A program made the translations under genes and the position numbers. Below the pieces are notes generated by a model that ran no database searches, had not been told where the DNA came from, and was given only the letters and a program-made list of their open reading frames with translations. Below, piece after piece: positions 11,702 to 23,360 of a DNA stretch of 64,000 nucleotides (position 1 is the stretch's first letter; each line of letters begins with the position of its first letter). The stretch lies in contig OU612074.1 of NCBI GenBank assembly GCA_914767715.1, positions 4,727,501 to 4,791,500 on the forward strand, read 5' to 3'. Source of the DNA: Membranipora membranacea (taxonomy: Eukaryota; Bryozoa; Gymnolaemata; Cheilostomatida; Membraniporidae).

Positions 11702-12527
11702 CAATGAACTAAACCTCCAGGAAGAACAACTGCAGTCACATGACCAATTGAGGTGTGTGCAGTTGGTTCAGAGTTGTCCTCTCAAAAACACACTAAATTG
11801 GAAACATAACTCCATGATAGCCCAAGTTCTTTTGTAGCAATCAGGGGTGGGTTACACTGAATACACTGACTCACTAGAAAATAACCGCAATTCTGTGAAT
11901 ACGCTTAGTGATGAGGCTTGATGGCCATGGTTTTGACACCAAATATTCTCATAACTGATGGTTTATTTCGCTAAACTGAGACATGGGACTATAGAGAAGA
12001 TGCTCATTGACAGTTGAGGTGCCATCCTTTTCAGATATACAATGCTTAAACCTCAAAAATAATGCAGAGAAAAGTCATTAAAATGTTAATTTTTCACTCT
12101 ATAAATCCTGGAACCTCTATGCAGAACCCATAATTGATCAATCTAAAAACATGGAGCTATGGGCTATATTGCAAAGAACATATACCTTGCAGGTAAATAC
12201 ATTGAACATTAACATTTTGATTGTAAAATGATGAAAAAACCCATTAAAATCAGCATATACAAGCAAGATATGCTGAGGAATGTGTCATTGACTCTAAATC
12301 ATGGAATGTTGGACATGCAGTTGAAGGTATGAGTCCTGTTATCCCTCATAACCATGTTTCATCATAAACAATTACTCCTAATGATTGCAATTCCATTTTT
12401 TACTGATCACTCTCTAATTTCAAGTGACCATTATTTATGCATGCACATCATTTTTCAATTTTTCGGAATTAGCCAATCAGCAGCCAGCTTAACTATGAGT
12501 TGTTCTTCCTGAAGGTTTAGTTCATTG
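11702..12527. mobile_element. Non-autonomous DNA transposon (MITE), 826 bp, with 7 bp target duplication
   Basis: The left terminus CAATGAACTAAACCTCCAGG (continuing AAGAACAACT) is repeated inverted at 12498-12527, giving about 30 bp terminal repeats with one mismatch. The seven bases ATCCCAA lie immediately outside both ends, as expected for a target-site duplication. CA...TG ends and a duplication of about 8 bp suggest a hAT-like origin. No coding sequence is inside. Confidence 0.9.
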
Positions 12528-14209
12528 ATCCCAAACCACATTCATTGGCTTGACTAGACCAAGGAGTAAAGACTAGACTTGACCATATTTGAGTGTATGG
12601 CATGGCCAGAGGAATGGAACAGACTGACAGCAACAATGGCAATGGTTGTTTTCACAGAATGAAATCAGATAAGAGTGTAGATGATTTTCTTCATGGGCGC
12701 GGCCATCTTTGTTGTGTACCCAAAAAAATGTATTTTTATGTCAATGCGATAAAAATGCAACATATATTCCCAAAAATATATAAAAGCATTTCAGTCAATG
12801 CAACAACTGTTCGGGTAATATTCAAAGAACTATTCATTTTTAGAAAAATGTTTTTCTAGAATTTCTTGGATTAAAAAATAGTAGGCAGAAATTATTTAAT
12901 AATATTAATGCTACACGTCGCATTAGATGCCAAAAAGGGCCTTAGATTATAATACAGATTGAAATGGTCCGAAAGGCGTTAAGGATTTCTGCCTGCGAAA
13001 AATTTGCCAAGATAAGACATTCAAATTCAGACAAGCTTTGAAAGAGAACTAGTTGAAGAGAGCCAAATATTCAACAAAGAGTTCTGAAACTGTAGGTCTA
13101 ATTATACTATGACCTTGTCTCAAAATGACTGCTATTCGTACCCAAGATCCCAATTCCTTTTATTGAAAGTTAGGACTAACAGATTTTTACAGTTTTTTAC
13201 CGGTTCGTTTCGAGATTTAAATGACAGAGTTCCGAGTTCCCACCAGGAAACATGGATGGGCTGATGGCTAATACGTAGGCTGAACTCAGTGTTCAGTCCT
13301 CTATTGGCATCTCCATCTCCACATTGCCAACCTGTGACTCTCTGTTAAATTACTGATGTAAAAATATAGTTATATAAATAGTAGTATAAATGAGCTCTCA
13401 AGCAGAGGGCCATAATGAGCAGAACGCCTAGCAAAGCTAACTAAAGAAGCTACACATGAAATTAAAGAAATGGCTACAATCACAAAGCATTTATTTCAGA
13501 TCAAGGTCGCAACAACAGTAATATGATGTGCATGCTCAAAAAGCTGAAATCAGCCCTAGAAAACTCTGATGGCACTAAGACACGAAAACACTCGTAACAA
13601 CCCCAATGCAAATGGATTATTCAATAGGGAAGGAGAGTAGGTATCATGGACTACAATTGAAAGACTACACCAACCAAATCAAGAGCAGGAGCCAGACTAC
13701 TGTCTGAAGCTTAAAATATGCACATAAACATAGAGGCTTGCAAAGAAATGAGTGTCAAAAGAGCAGTGCAGGTTTTATCTCACACAGCGGCAAGTACTAT
13801 TAAAAAATGATCAGGAATGGATAACTCACACCTCACTTTTCTCATAAAAGCATACTGATAGATGTCAGAATCAGTTCCCAGGAGCAGAAAATCCAAGATT
13901 CTATTCCTTGACGATTGGAGACGGAACATTGCCAGTATTCAAATATTACACAATGACACAAGCCTCAAGTATATATAACACGATGAGAATATGTCAAACA
14001 TGATATTAGGGCAGATCTGTGCTTTTGGGGATAACCTGACACGCTCACCATGTAATAGTTTTATTACATAGATCTGTCTGATTTGACAAACTACAGGAAG
14101 ATAAGATATTCCAGCTGTAAGATTGATGCAGTTTTAATGGCTCTCCCAATCAATAGCAATCATAAAGAGATGCAGCCATGAACAACAAGTTAAAGAAGCA
14201 TTCAACCCT
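12528..14209. other. Non-coding stretch, nothing recognised
   Basis: Ordinary AT-rich sequence. The 88-codon frame at 12593-12859 shows no motif. Confidence 0.4.
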
Positions 14210-14730
14210 AGCACCACTAACCTGGCGTGCCAACCACTCTCTTTAGCCATCGAACTAACGTCAAGGAACGCTTTCAACAGCCACAAGTCAATAAGATGTC
14301 AAAGTGCATGGATATTTGCAAAGAAGGGAGGGGAGTTGGCGCGCTATCCTTTCCCATCAGCCATCAACCTAACTCCTAGGAATGTGTTCAATCAGAACGA
14401 GTCATAAATGCACCAGCGTGTAAGGATATTTGCAAAAAAGGGAGGATAGCTGGCGTTAACCCCTCCATTCACGGAACACCCAGCAACATATAACAGGAAA
14501 GAGAATTCATAGGAAAGCTTTCAACCGGAAAGAGTCAAAAAGACACCGATTTTATGGTTATTTGGGAAGGAGGGGGAAATAGCTGGTGCGCTAACCCTCC
14601 ATCCGCAGAACCCCCAGCGAGAGATAACAGGAAATGTAACTCATAGGAATGCTTTCAACTGGAACGAGTCAAAAATATAACAAAGTGCATGGATCTTTGC
14701 AAAGAAGGGACGGGAGCTGGCGCGCAAACC
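14210..14730. repeat. Degenerate ~125 bp tandem repeat, about 4 copies
   Basis: The block GAGTC(A)...GTGCATGGATATTTGCAAAG AAGGGAGGGGAGTTGGCGCG recurs with start points near 14284, 14399, 14530 and 14664. Between them lie CCTCCAT..GCAGAACCCCCAGC and TAGGAATGCTTTCAAC..GAACGAGTC segments. The copies differ at many positions, so this is an old array. Confidence 0.85.
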
Positions 14731-15084
14731 TGAAACATGACACTGGTAGTCAGGGCAGGGCAATGGAAAGGTGAAGTGTGGTCATACCGAGGGGGGAATT
14801 TTCAATTTTCAGGGGGGGAATTTCTGATATGCCTCAAAGTCCCCCAGCTGGCTGCATTTTCAGAAAGGTTTTTGGTAAATAAACTTTTGTGCTGAACATC
14901 AAAGTTTTCATAAAAAAACTATTAAACTGTGATATTTGAAACCATGTAGATTGTAGAACAAGATCTAACACGCTATGATATATATGAAAACAAGTTGGGA
15001 TGGAATAGGTGGGGAAGGGGGGGAATGGAGGTCATGGTGGTAAGGAAAGGGGGAAATCATCTAACCTAATTGGGAACCACTGGT

Positions 15085-16165
15085 CTACACCAAGGTATTT
15101 TACTTTTTCACAAAAGGATATATTGGTGCCATCTAGGTTCAGTTTAGGAGTGTTAGGTTTGAGACGTTGAGTAGAGAAAAGCATTTCCTTTGTCTTAGAA
15201 GCATTAAGTAGTAAATCTAAATCAGTGCATTGTTTGGAGATTCTATAAATTTCAGAAAAATAATTACATGAGTCTAAATCATTACCAACTAATCCAATTA
15301 CACCAGTGTCATCCGCGTATTTGAGTACTGTGATATTCGACAGTTTAGATGTAATCCTGTTTGTATAGATGGAGAATAATAGTGGTGAGAGTACACTGCC
15401 CTGGGGAGTTCCTGTATGAGTCAATATTGGTGCAGACAGTTGATTGTTGACCATTGTTTGCTGGACACGGTTACTCAAGAAGCTAGTTACCCATCCTATT
15501 ACTCTGGTGTCGAGTTGTTGTAGCAGGGGGATTAGATATTCTACTCTAGAAGAAGAAAAGTCTAAAAATAAACATCTTGCATAGTTAGAGGCTGCTTTGT
15601 CGATAAAGTGTGTTATAGTTTTTGTAAGGCATAGGACAGCATCTTGTGTTGATCTTTTCTGGCGGTAGGCAAACTGATGGCGGTCCATGGCTGTGTGTTT
15701 AGTTATGTATATTTTAAGTTGTCTCTCTAACATTTTACATAGGCAGCTGGTTATGGCTATCGGGCGGTAGTCTTTGAGTTGTGCTGGTGTGGTGACTTTT
15801 GTTAGTGGTTTTATTACAGCAGATTTCCATAGCTTAGGTGTTGTATGTTGCTCTATAGAGTTATTGAAGAGTTTAGTAATAATAGGGGCTAGTTGGTAGG
15901 CAAATATCCTAAGGACCTTAGGGATTAGTCCGTCGGGTCCAGCTCCTTTCCTAGTGTTGATTGTTTTGAGTTGTTTCAGTACATTTTCTTCATTCACTTT
16001 AAATGGAGGAGCAGTCATTTTAGTTTCATCGATATCTGGGTTATTTACTTTAGGTTTCTCATAGCGTGCAAAGAATGTGTTCAGGTCGTCTGGTTTGTAT
16101 TTTATCTCATGATCAGTTGTAGAGGTTGATGTAGGAAGTCCATTTAATTTTTTATATCTTTCCAA
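15085..16165 (-). pseudogene. LINE reverse transcriptase, L2/CR1-like, truncated and frameshifted
   Basis: The frame encodes most of a non-LTR reverse transcriptase. It has GAGPDGLIPKVLR (finger region), LKDYRPIAITS, the palm motif LFLDFSS, TGTPQGSVLSPLLFSIYTN (motif B), KYADDTGVIG (catalytic YADD) and LNASKTKEMLF. This order and wording fit the L2/CR1 group. The usual AFNT after LDFSS is replaced by SRVEY, a sign of decay. The sequence leaves LINE homology just after KVKYLGV; the last ~20 codons of the open frame (15032-15085) are read from unrelated G-rich sequence. The element is therefore cut at its 3' side, which is not the usual 5' truncation. It is one frame away from the endonuclease reading frame upstream. 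Confidence 0.92.
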
Positions 16166-16194
16166 GCTCTGGCCGGCTCATTGATTAGATGTTG

Positions 16195-17457
16195 TTAAAT
16201 TCTTTTAGAGTATTCCACTTTGGATTTGGTGATTTCTTTGGTGACTGATTTTTTAAGTTTATGATACAGTTTTCTATTTCCACTTTGGTGCGCCTTTTGT
16301 TTCTGAACAATCAAACCATCTATGTGCTTGGTAATCCATGGTTTCTGATTTGCAAGCTTTTTAAATGTTTTCGTCGGTATACACAGGTCCGTACAGAAGT
16401 TTATGTAATCGGAGATCACATCTGTCAGTTTATCAACGCAGGGTTCATCGCGAAGGTTATCCCACAGGGTGATATCCAAACTAGCCTGAAGAGCTTCGCA
16501 GTTCTCATCTGTATATTGACGGCATGTGATATATGAAGGTTTAGTTTTAGACAGAGGCTTGTAGCTAGGTATTAAATGCATGACATGGTGATCAGAAAGG
16601 CCCAGTTTGTAGCCGTTCTTGATTCTAGTGAAGCATTTATCCAGTATTTTATTGTTCCGAGTAGGTTTCTTGATTATTCGGTAGTAGTTGTTGAGTTTGA
16701 TTGGAAGTAGTATGCAGGCATTAGGGTATTTAGTTTCAATTTCTTTTAGATGTGAAGTTATAGTGTTTATAGTCGAGGCGGTTGAATCTTTAAGTCTTGA
16801 TTTTCCAGTGAAAGGGGTATAGCATGAGATTGAGATGATCGAAGAGAATTCTCTGGGTAGCCAGTGTGGTCTAGATTTAATTGTCATGATCTCATGATTG
16901 TCCGTGTGATTGTAGATAGTCTGATTATTTGTTGACCAGCATTTATCAATGTACATCAAAATGCTTCCTCCTATTGTTTTACCGCTGTCCTCCGTCAGCC
17001 TATCATTTCTAAACTGTTCATATCCATCTAGTTCTGTCCGTGATTTTGAGATGTCAGGGGTAAGCCAGGATTCGGTGATACATATAACATGAGAAAGATT
17101 TTTAAGTCGTTTGGTGTTTAGCAGTCCATGTAATTCATCAAGTTTATTACATACAGAGTTAGCATTTGTAAGTACAATTGCTGGTAGAGGGACTCTGCCG
17201 TGGTTCCTGCTTATGTTGACTCGTACACCTGATCGCTTTCCTCGTTTCTTAGTTTTTAATAATCCAGAATCAGTTTGTTTTACAAGTTTTTTATAGCAAG
17301 TGTTCCAAATTTCTTTTATTTGATCTTGTTGCAGGGAATTTTTAATGTCCATAATAGTAGCATAGTTCGCATACTCAAGGCTCCTCACTCCTCTTGGATG
17401 TAATATAAGGGTGAATATGAGCAGAAGTATAAGCAGAGGCTGCAATAACTGTGCCAT
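16195..17457 (-). pseudogene. LINE apurinic-like endonuclease domain, same element as the adjacent RT
   Basis: The 420-codon frame starts with a hydrophobic N-terminus (MAQLLQPLLILLLIFTLILH) and a basic RGKRSGVRV linker. Endonuclease/exonuclease/phosphatase motifs follow: LTNANSVCNKLDELHGLL, ICITESWLTPDIS and, near the end, GLSDHHVMHLIPSYKP (the conserved SDH). The middle GDFN motif is missing: the protein jumps from PNACILLP straight to IKLNNYYRIIKKPTRN, so an internal deletion removed a catalytic segment. The frame ends with VEYSKRI, and RT homology resumes about 30 nt later in another frame. This fits one long LINE ORF2 broken by a frameshift. The signal-like start may simply be the ORF2 leader. 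Confidence 0.9.
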
Positions 17458-19431
17458 AGTTGCTAGGAGTAATTATCACACAGGTATTAATTGTATAATA
17501 AATTAGTGAAAGGGGATTATGAGAGAGAGCTTGAAAAGCACGTCTTATCCCTTTGACTGCTAACTGCTAACTGAGAGTACATACACTATGATTGGGGAGT
17601 CTCTACCAGTAAGTGATTGGCCTTTTTGTTCGACATATTCAACAATGAGAAATTGTAATGATAACCAGATCTTTTAAAACCCATTATATTTATAAATATC
17701 TACGACTTTCAATAGACTAGAGTCCAGCCAGATCAAACTGGTGAAAGTGGCCGATTGCATTAATGTGTATGTGAGATATGTGAGAATCTTTGTTTATTAC
17801 TCTAGTTATTTCAATTTGTAATAATATCAAAGGTCATAATATATGTAAGCTAAAACTTCATCGGTATTTTTTTATTGTAAAGGCTCTTTTCATTTGCCTA
17901 ATCTTAGTATTTGCCGCTCTCCCTTTCATTTGTAATTTGGATGTGTTGATTAAGTTTAGTTCAAAAAACCTGCTTAGAATACAAAGTCAGCACGCTTAAA
18001 TAGATACCTTAATAGATACAGCTCACTCACTTGTTGGTGCAATAGCACAGTCGATCAAAATATCTAATCAGCGTCTCCCATCAGCCTCTTCCCACACAAT
18101 GATGTTGGGAAGTCTCACAATCTGTGGTGAGAACGCAGCCTGATTCCTACCAGGGAAATGTGTTGATTGTTCACCAGAAAGAGAAAAAGCTGCACTGCTC
18201 AGAGATGGGTCAGATGATGACAAGGGAGAAATATCCTACCATGAGGGAGGAGAATAGTGAAGCAGAGCAGAAAGTGTAAACATCCCAGAAAGAAATGTCG
18301 TGATGACAAGAAAGAAGGCACAAGAATCCCTCTGCACTATGATGAGGTCCTTCCAAAAACACGCCATCAATGACATGCCTGGAAGAGATACCCATTCTAG
18401 CTATTAAAATAGAAAAATGGTTACTATCCACCCCTTGGTAATGCTTTTGGCAAAAAATTCCGCGGAGAGAGGGACTCATTGATAGCCATCACACAGGACC
18501 TCAAGCATGACGCTAATGCTGTGAAGGTGTTCAAGAAGTACCTCAAGGCACACACAACCATCCATCACTCTCAGATAACACACATCTAACTAACACAACT
18601 AAGAACTATCAAATCAGAGGATAAATCCGATTAGGACATTGATTGACTGATGATCTAAATTCATCAGCAAGGAATCCGGCTGAGGGCAAAAGTCAACGGC
18701 ATTTTTATTAAGTACACCAAAAGCTGCTATAGAGAGGGCAAGGAAGGCCTCCCCCAAGAACATTTACCTTAATTCCCTCATGTAAGATCAATTCGCTAGC
18801 CTGTATCTATTGAACCAGGGGTTGTAGAGTATAGCAGGCTGTCAAGCTAGAGCAGAGGAGATTGCCAACATAGACAGGATTCTGCCACCTATCGATATTC
18901 TGGTTAGTCATTAGCAACAATGGTATGGTACATCTGGTGAGAACAATATTATATGAATTCAACAACATTGTAGTAAAGTCAATGATGTGACTTCATCTTG
19001 GGCTACCACAAAAAGTTATTTGGCGATTGATTACCATATTTATTCTCTATCAAAATTAACTGTAGGTTGTGCCTCTTTGGACCCTCACCCTTTTCAACAA
19101 GGTCTGAGCTCAGTTCACCGGTTATAGTTGATCAACTCGATAAACTAGGCTGTATTCTATTTTCAGAGAGAGTGGTAGTGGTACATGTATTGGGACAGTT
19201 TTTGTTGATGCAAACACTGTATCTATCATATTAAATATCTATGAACACTAAATTTTGCCTCTTGGCTATAAAGCAAAAATATGACCAGTAATCATCTATG
19301 CTTTCCATTGTTATAACATTGATGGCTATTTTAGCATGAGTCAGTTTTTTTCAGTGTTGAGCAGAAAAGCCATGCAACATGGGCATGAATAATTAACTTT
19401 CTACCTGACATTTTCTAGTAAAATACTTTAT
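17458..19431. other. Intergenic stretch; possible LINE 5' region and one coding-like scrap
   Basis: The first ~150 bases may be the 5' UTR of the minus-strand LINE. A plus-strand scrap at about 18437-18590 reads FGKKFRGERDSLIAITQDL and on to a stop, with protein-like composition but no family I can name. The rest shows no gene. Confidence 0.35.
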
Positions 19432-19439
19432 ATCATCAA
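19432..19439. other. Target-site duplication (left), ATCATCAA
   Basis: These eight bases are identical to 20283-20290 and flank the hAT-type MITE. Confidence 0.93.
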
Positions 19440-20282
19440 TAGGGGTGGAACGGATCGGGGTTCGGCAACCTCGGATCGGATATCGGATCGGTCCATAAAT
19501 TCAACCTCGGATCGGATTCGGATAACGCGTAAAAACGCTATATTTACCATTCACAACTTTTGCACCATAATATACAATCCTTTCCCCGAATTATTACCCT
19601 AATTTAAATGTGCTTATATCTGCTTGGATATAATACTTGACAAGGAGCAACCTATTCACTCAAACAGCGCAAGGATCACACAAGCAGATTATTTGAAAAG
19701 GTCATTTAATGAGTGCAAAGGTCTCTTGACTACTAGCATCTGTGCATAGAGCCACTCAATTTGACAGGATCACTCAAACCCTGATGTTGAACAAACCTCC
19801 TGCTCCAATGTCACAAACTCTCTGTTGTGATTAGAATAGGAATTGTCCTCCTACTCAAAAGAAGAAGATAACCTTGCTCTTCCCAAACCAGACACTTTGT
19901 TACAAGGAACATCATTGGGCAAACTTATTCACAACGATATGAGTAAAGATGCTTCTATCAATTTCAGCAGAAAAAAAACACATCCATCAAACTTAATCAG
20001 CAATGATAGATAGCTATGAAAATGAGATAGGTATTGAATGCCTACTGATCACCACTGAGTGGTTTCAGCCAAACTCAATCATCTTATCTGAACTACAAAT
20101 TAATGACTATCATACTTACTTCCTTGTCAGTTTTAGTGAGATAAATATGATGCTAAGTAAGTGTTGATTAAAAACGTATCATCTCGGATCAGGCGTAACA
20201 CATATCCAAACCGGTTTGTGGTTGGATCCGAGGTCAAATATCCGAAATTCAACTCCAACCTCAAGAGGTCGTTCCACCCCTA
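19440..20282. mobile_element. hAT-type MITE, 843 bp, TIR TAGGGGTGGAACG, 8 bp target duplication
   Basis: The ends are TAGGGGTGGAACG and its exact inverse CGTTCCACCCCTA. The flanking ATCATCAA is duplicated perfectly. The TAGGGGTG start and 8 bp duplication are hallmarks of hAT elements. Just inside the ends, CGGATCGGAT-type sub-terminal motifs repeat (five GATCGG or CGGATC units in the first 90 bases) and reappear inverted near 20185-20250, probably transposase-binding sites. The interior is AT-rich and encodes nothing. Confidence 0.96.
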
Positions 20283-20290
20283 ATCATCAA
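20283..20290. other. Target-site duplication (right), ATCATCAA
   Basis: Right-hand partner of 19432-19439. Confidence 0.93.
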
Positions 20291-21085
20291 GTTGTCTTTC
20301 TACTATCAGTCAGCATACTGGAAACATCATTTAATACATCATCTGATGTCTGTAAGTAATATATATATTTTTGTGAATTTTTTCTAGTAGGTCTTATGGT
20401 TAATTGTGTTGTATCACTGGATGATGAATTATTTTGATATAAACTGTATTTATTCAAGAATATGTAATTTGAAATCAATTGTTATGAATAGCGTGTGAAT
20501 ATTTATGAAGTTAACAAAATATCATTTTCAGATATTGCTTTTTAACACCACCATTATCAGCCCACTCAGCACTCATATTATCTCCAAGCCGTTACTCTTG
20601 TTGTATCAAATGCTAATATGAGACAGCAAATTTCGCCACATTGAGTGAGTTTAACTACGTTTTGTTATTTGATGTATGTGACAAATATTATAAAAGAAAC
20701 TGTTTTTTTACTGCGCATATACAATGTTATTGCCTTATGAAGCCTTGTCATATTAACTGTCTAAATTTATCTATGTCGCACCGATTTGAATTATTAAATA
20801 TATTTCTGGTTACGATTAAAAAGCAAATAAGATCTGTTGATTAGAAAACACTGTCTCATCTCATATCAATAAACTGTGCTGTATTAGTCTTTCAGAGAGA
20901 GGTAGTGGTACCCTGTTTTGGTAGTAGCTGTGATGAGAGAAGTAGCTGCTTTTGCGGGATCGGACAAGAGGGTGAGTGACATTTGTTATATTATGATTGT
21001 CATGAGTTCACGTTATGATACGAGGAGTCATCCGGAGTCGATAATACTATGATGTACCGTTAATCTTCAAGTGTTATATGTTAAT
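20291..21085. other. Non-coding stretch with one echo of the sequence left of the MITE
   Basis: No gene is seen. The ~45 bases around 20865-20925 (ATAAACTGTGCTGTATTAGT then TCAGAGAGAGGTAGTGGTAC) resemble 19138-19185, on the other side of the MITE. Confidence 0.4.
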
Positions 21086-21256
21086 AGTTTTCCGAGCTCT
21101 GATTTAGGCCTCAATTCGGAGTTGTCCTCTCTCCAGTTTGTTACTTTTAACCCACGCCGCATAGGAAAAACGTGCTGAAAAGAGGGTTATCCTGAAAACC
21201 GCTTATAACAGGATAAAAACTATTTTTGATTCAGAATCTGCAACATCGAAATTGAA
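21086..21256. repeat. Half copy of the ~500 bp foldback family
   Basis: Starts AGTTTTCCGAGCTCTGATTT and runs to CAGAATCTGCAACAT. It is about 85-90% identical by eye to the left arm of the complete copy at 61590-62092 (and, inverted, to its right arm). The partner arm is absent here. Confidence 0.88.
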
Positions 21257-21312
21257 GGTGCTAACAGGCTTTATCATCTCCATTATTTCGTGACACGACA
21301 ATCCATCTTCTT

Positions 21313-21665
21313 TTGTACTTGTACTATGTGATGTTATATGCTCAGACTGGCCATCATTGTCATTCACAGATTCCAATTGGTGATAGGGAAGAGCATGTTT
21401 GTGCGTTGCAGCTGACCGCAGAACAGAATGTTAAACTCCTCAAATGCCACTGTCAAAAAACTCAACAGCTGGTTAGGGAGGGAGGAATCAAATATGACTA
21501 AGAAAAGAGGCTTGTGAAAGAGACACTGGAACAAAGCAACAAGATGTCAGATGAGCTTAGACAGCAAATGCGCAACTTTCAGGGTGACGCCAACTTCAAT
21601 TACGAAAAATTCAAATGCTACTTTGCTGAACATCAAGGCTTCCTACATGTTGAATGCCAAATTTA
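21313..21665 (+). pseudogene. Coding-like block with one internal stop, possibly part of the P-element relic
   Basis: One frame stays open except for a single TAA at about 21501. The first part has LQLTAEQNVKLLKCHCQKTQ and the second part KETLEQSNKMSDELRQQMRN followed by an aromatic/charged tail. Composition and length are protein-like with coiled-coil character. I do not recognise a domain. It lies just upstream of the P-element transposase pieces and in the same orientation, so it may be the N-terminal part of that gene. Confidence 0.35.
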
Positions 21666-21839
21666 AGGGTTGATGAGTCAAGAGAAAAACTGATATATTG
21701 TAATTTTTGCTGTACCTACAGCTATCTATAGCTCTGAGTTGCACCATACCTAATAAGAAGAAATTTCAAAGCTTGACCGTTTATATTATGATAAATCTAG
21801 TTTTATGCAGCTATCTACAATGCCACTATTTTTCACTTT

Positions 21840-22475
21840 CTTTGACATGCCCATGCAGAAATCCAAAGATAAGAAAATTTACTGACACTTGCAGAAGATA
21901 TTTGTCTGACATACCATCTTTACGGCCCAAAGCCCTTGAATTATTGAGGATGAAAACACGTTACCATCTCCACAAACACTTGAGCCCACTATGTAAGTTA
22001 AGCCACAGTTAATTGATCCTTTGCCAGCATTGAAATCTAAATGATCAATTTTTTATCGACATTTCACAATACTGCTATATTGATTTTAGTTGATCAGTTA
22101 TATCATAATACACAATATAATAATGTTCATGGTACATGAATGGTGCTAATATACTCGTAGCAGTAAGTATCCTACAACGCCAGATAGGATATTGACCATA
22201 TTTATTAAATCAATGAATTTGAATTGAATCTTAGGTGGATGTAAGGTGTAGATGATCACCCCTGGATATGCTCAGATGTGTTCAACATGCTAGAGGAGTA
22301 CCTACTGGAAGACCGATACAATTACAATGACTGTGTTTTGATGTTCTACAAAGTGTCCATACAAACAGAAACATGTTAGATATGTAGACCTAGGCGGTGT
22401 CTCAGACCAAGATGTGACGGCTGTTGGCCTAAGAAAAAATTGGAAAGCTGCTGTGACTTTTTACTTCACAGCAGG
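21840..22475 (+). pseudogene. P-element (THAP9-like) transposase relic, N-terminal part
   Basis: Two exon-like pieces match the order of the P-element transposase family. The first, at 21850-21990, reads RKFTDTCRRYLSDIPSLRPK and on to HLHKHLSPL; it corresponds to the region just before the catalytic core, where families read SPKAYEYLR...LPHP. The second, at about 22240-22475, contains DVFNMLEEYLLED, then NDCVLMFYKVSIQTE (equivalent to the usual CxLxxDEMxI). After a frame change it reads KHVRYVDLGGVSDQDV and AVTFYFTAGMT. The Asp of the DEM motif is lost (FYK here). A LINE 3' end begins at about 22480 and splits the gene. Confidence 0.7.
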
Positions 22476-22479
22476 CATG

Positions 22480-23265
22480 ACATGTTGACATTTGATAGTC
22501 ATATTAGAGAATTAAGAAAGTCCTGTTTTTTCCAACTACGCAGATTAAAGGCTATCAGACAATTCATACCGTCTCATCATTTTGCCACACTCATTCATAG
22601 TTTCATCACATCTCGCGTCGATTTCTGCAACTCCATCTATTTCACCCTCTCAGACTTTGCCCGCAATCAAATTCAAACTATCCAACACAGCTGGGCAAAA
22701 TGCCTCACTGGTGCACGGCGATTCGACTCTGCCACCGCTGCACTAAAGTCACTCCACTGGCTTCCTATCGAAGCCAGAGCTCAATTTAAAATTCTACTTT
22801 TTGCGTACAAGATCTATCATAACTCTCCTGATACGCCATCTTATTTCATCAATCAATTGTACATTCCTGAACCTCGCCGTGTCACTAGAAGCAGCTCAGA
22901 AATCATCCTCGCATCCCATCACACCTCTCGCTTGGCCTCAGCCAGTGGAAAATCCCTACCATCATCACTCGTAACCCTCTGGAATTCCCTGCCCCCTGAT
23001 TTGCAGCTGTTGCCGAGCCTTACCGGTTTTAAGTCCGCTACTAAAACGTATTTATTTAGGTTGTACTTAAAGTAATTAGATTTTATTTTATAGATTTATA
23101 TAGCAGTATCAGAATTATGTTTTAATTTTATCCTCATGCACATATTTTATCCATTTTATTTCACCTTTATTTTATTGGTTTTAATGTAATAACGCTTAGA
23201 AATTTTTGCTCTACAATTTTATTAAGCGTTTCACAAATAAACTTTATTATTATTATTATGTATGG
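22480..23265 (+). mobile_element. 5'-truncated LINE (CR1/L2/jockey group), C-terminal ORF2 and 3' tail
   Basis: The open frame to 23075 is the region after the RT palm: DSHIRELRKSCFFQLRRLKA, SRVDFCNSIYFTL, LHWLPIEARAQFKILLFAY, VTLWNSLPPDLQLLP and a final KTYLFRLYLK. This is the stereotyped end of CR1/L2/jockey-group ORF2. The 3' UTR is short and ends in AAATAAACTTTATTATTATT, a microsatellite tail typical of the group. The catalytic YADD part is absent because the copy is 5' truncated. It sits inside the P-element relic. Confidence 0.92.
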
Positions 23266-23360
23266 GTGAGAGTTCAACAATAAGCATTAGATTGATAAGT
23301 TGGCTTAAGATACTTAGCTTCTATCGAACAATGATGCCATATTCCTTTTATATTTTATAG

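Noticed and set aside
12593-12859. 88-codon ORF as a gene
   Set aside because: No motif, and its Phe/Ile/Lys-rich end is what AT-rich sequence gives by chance.
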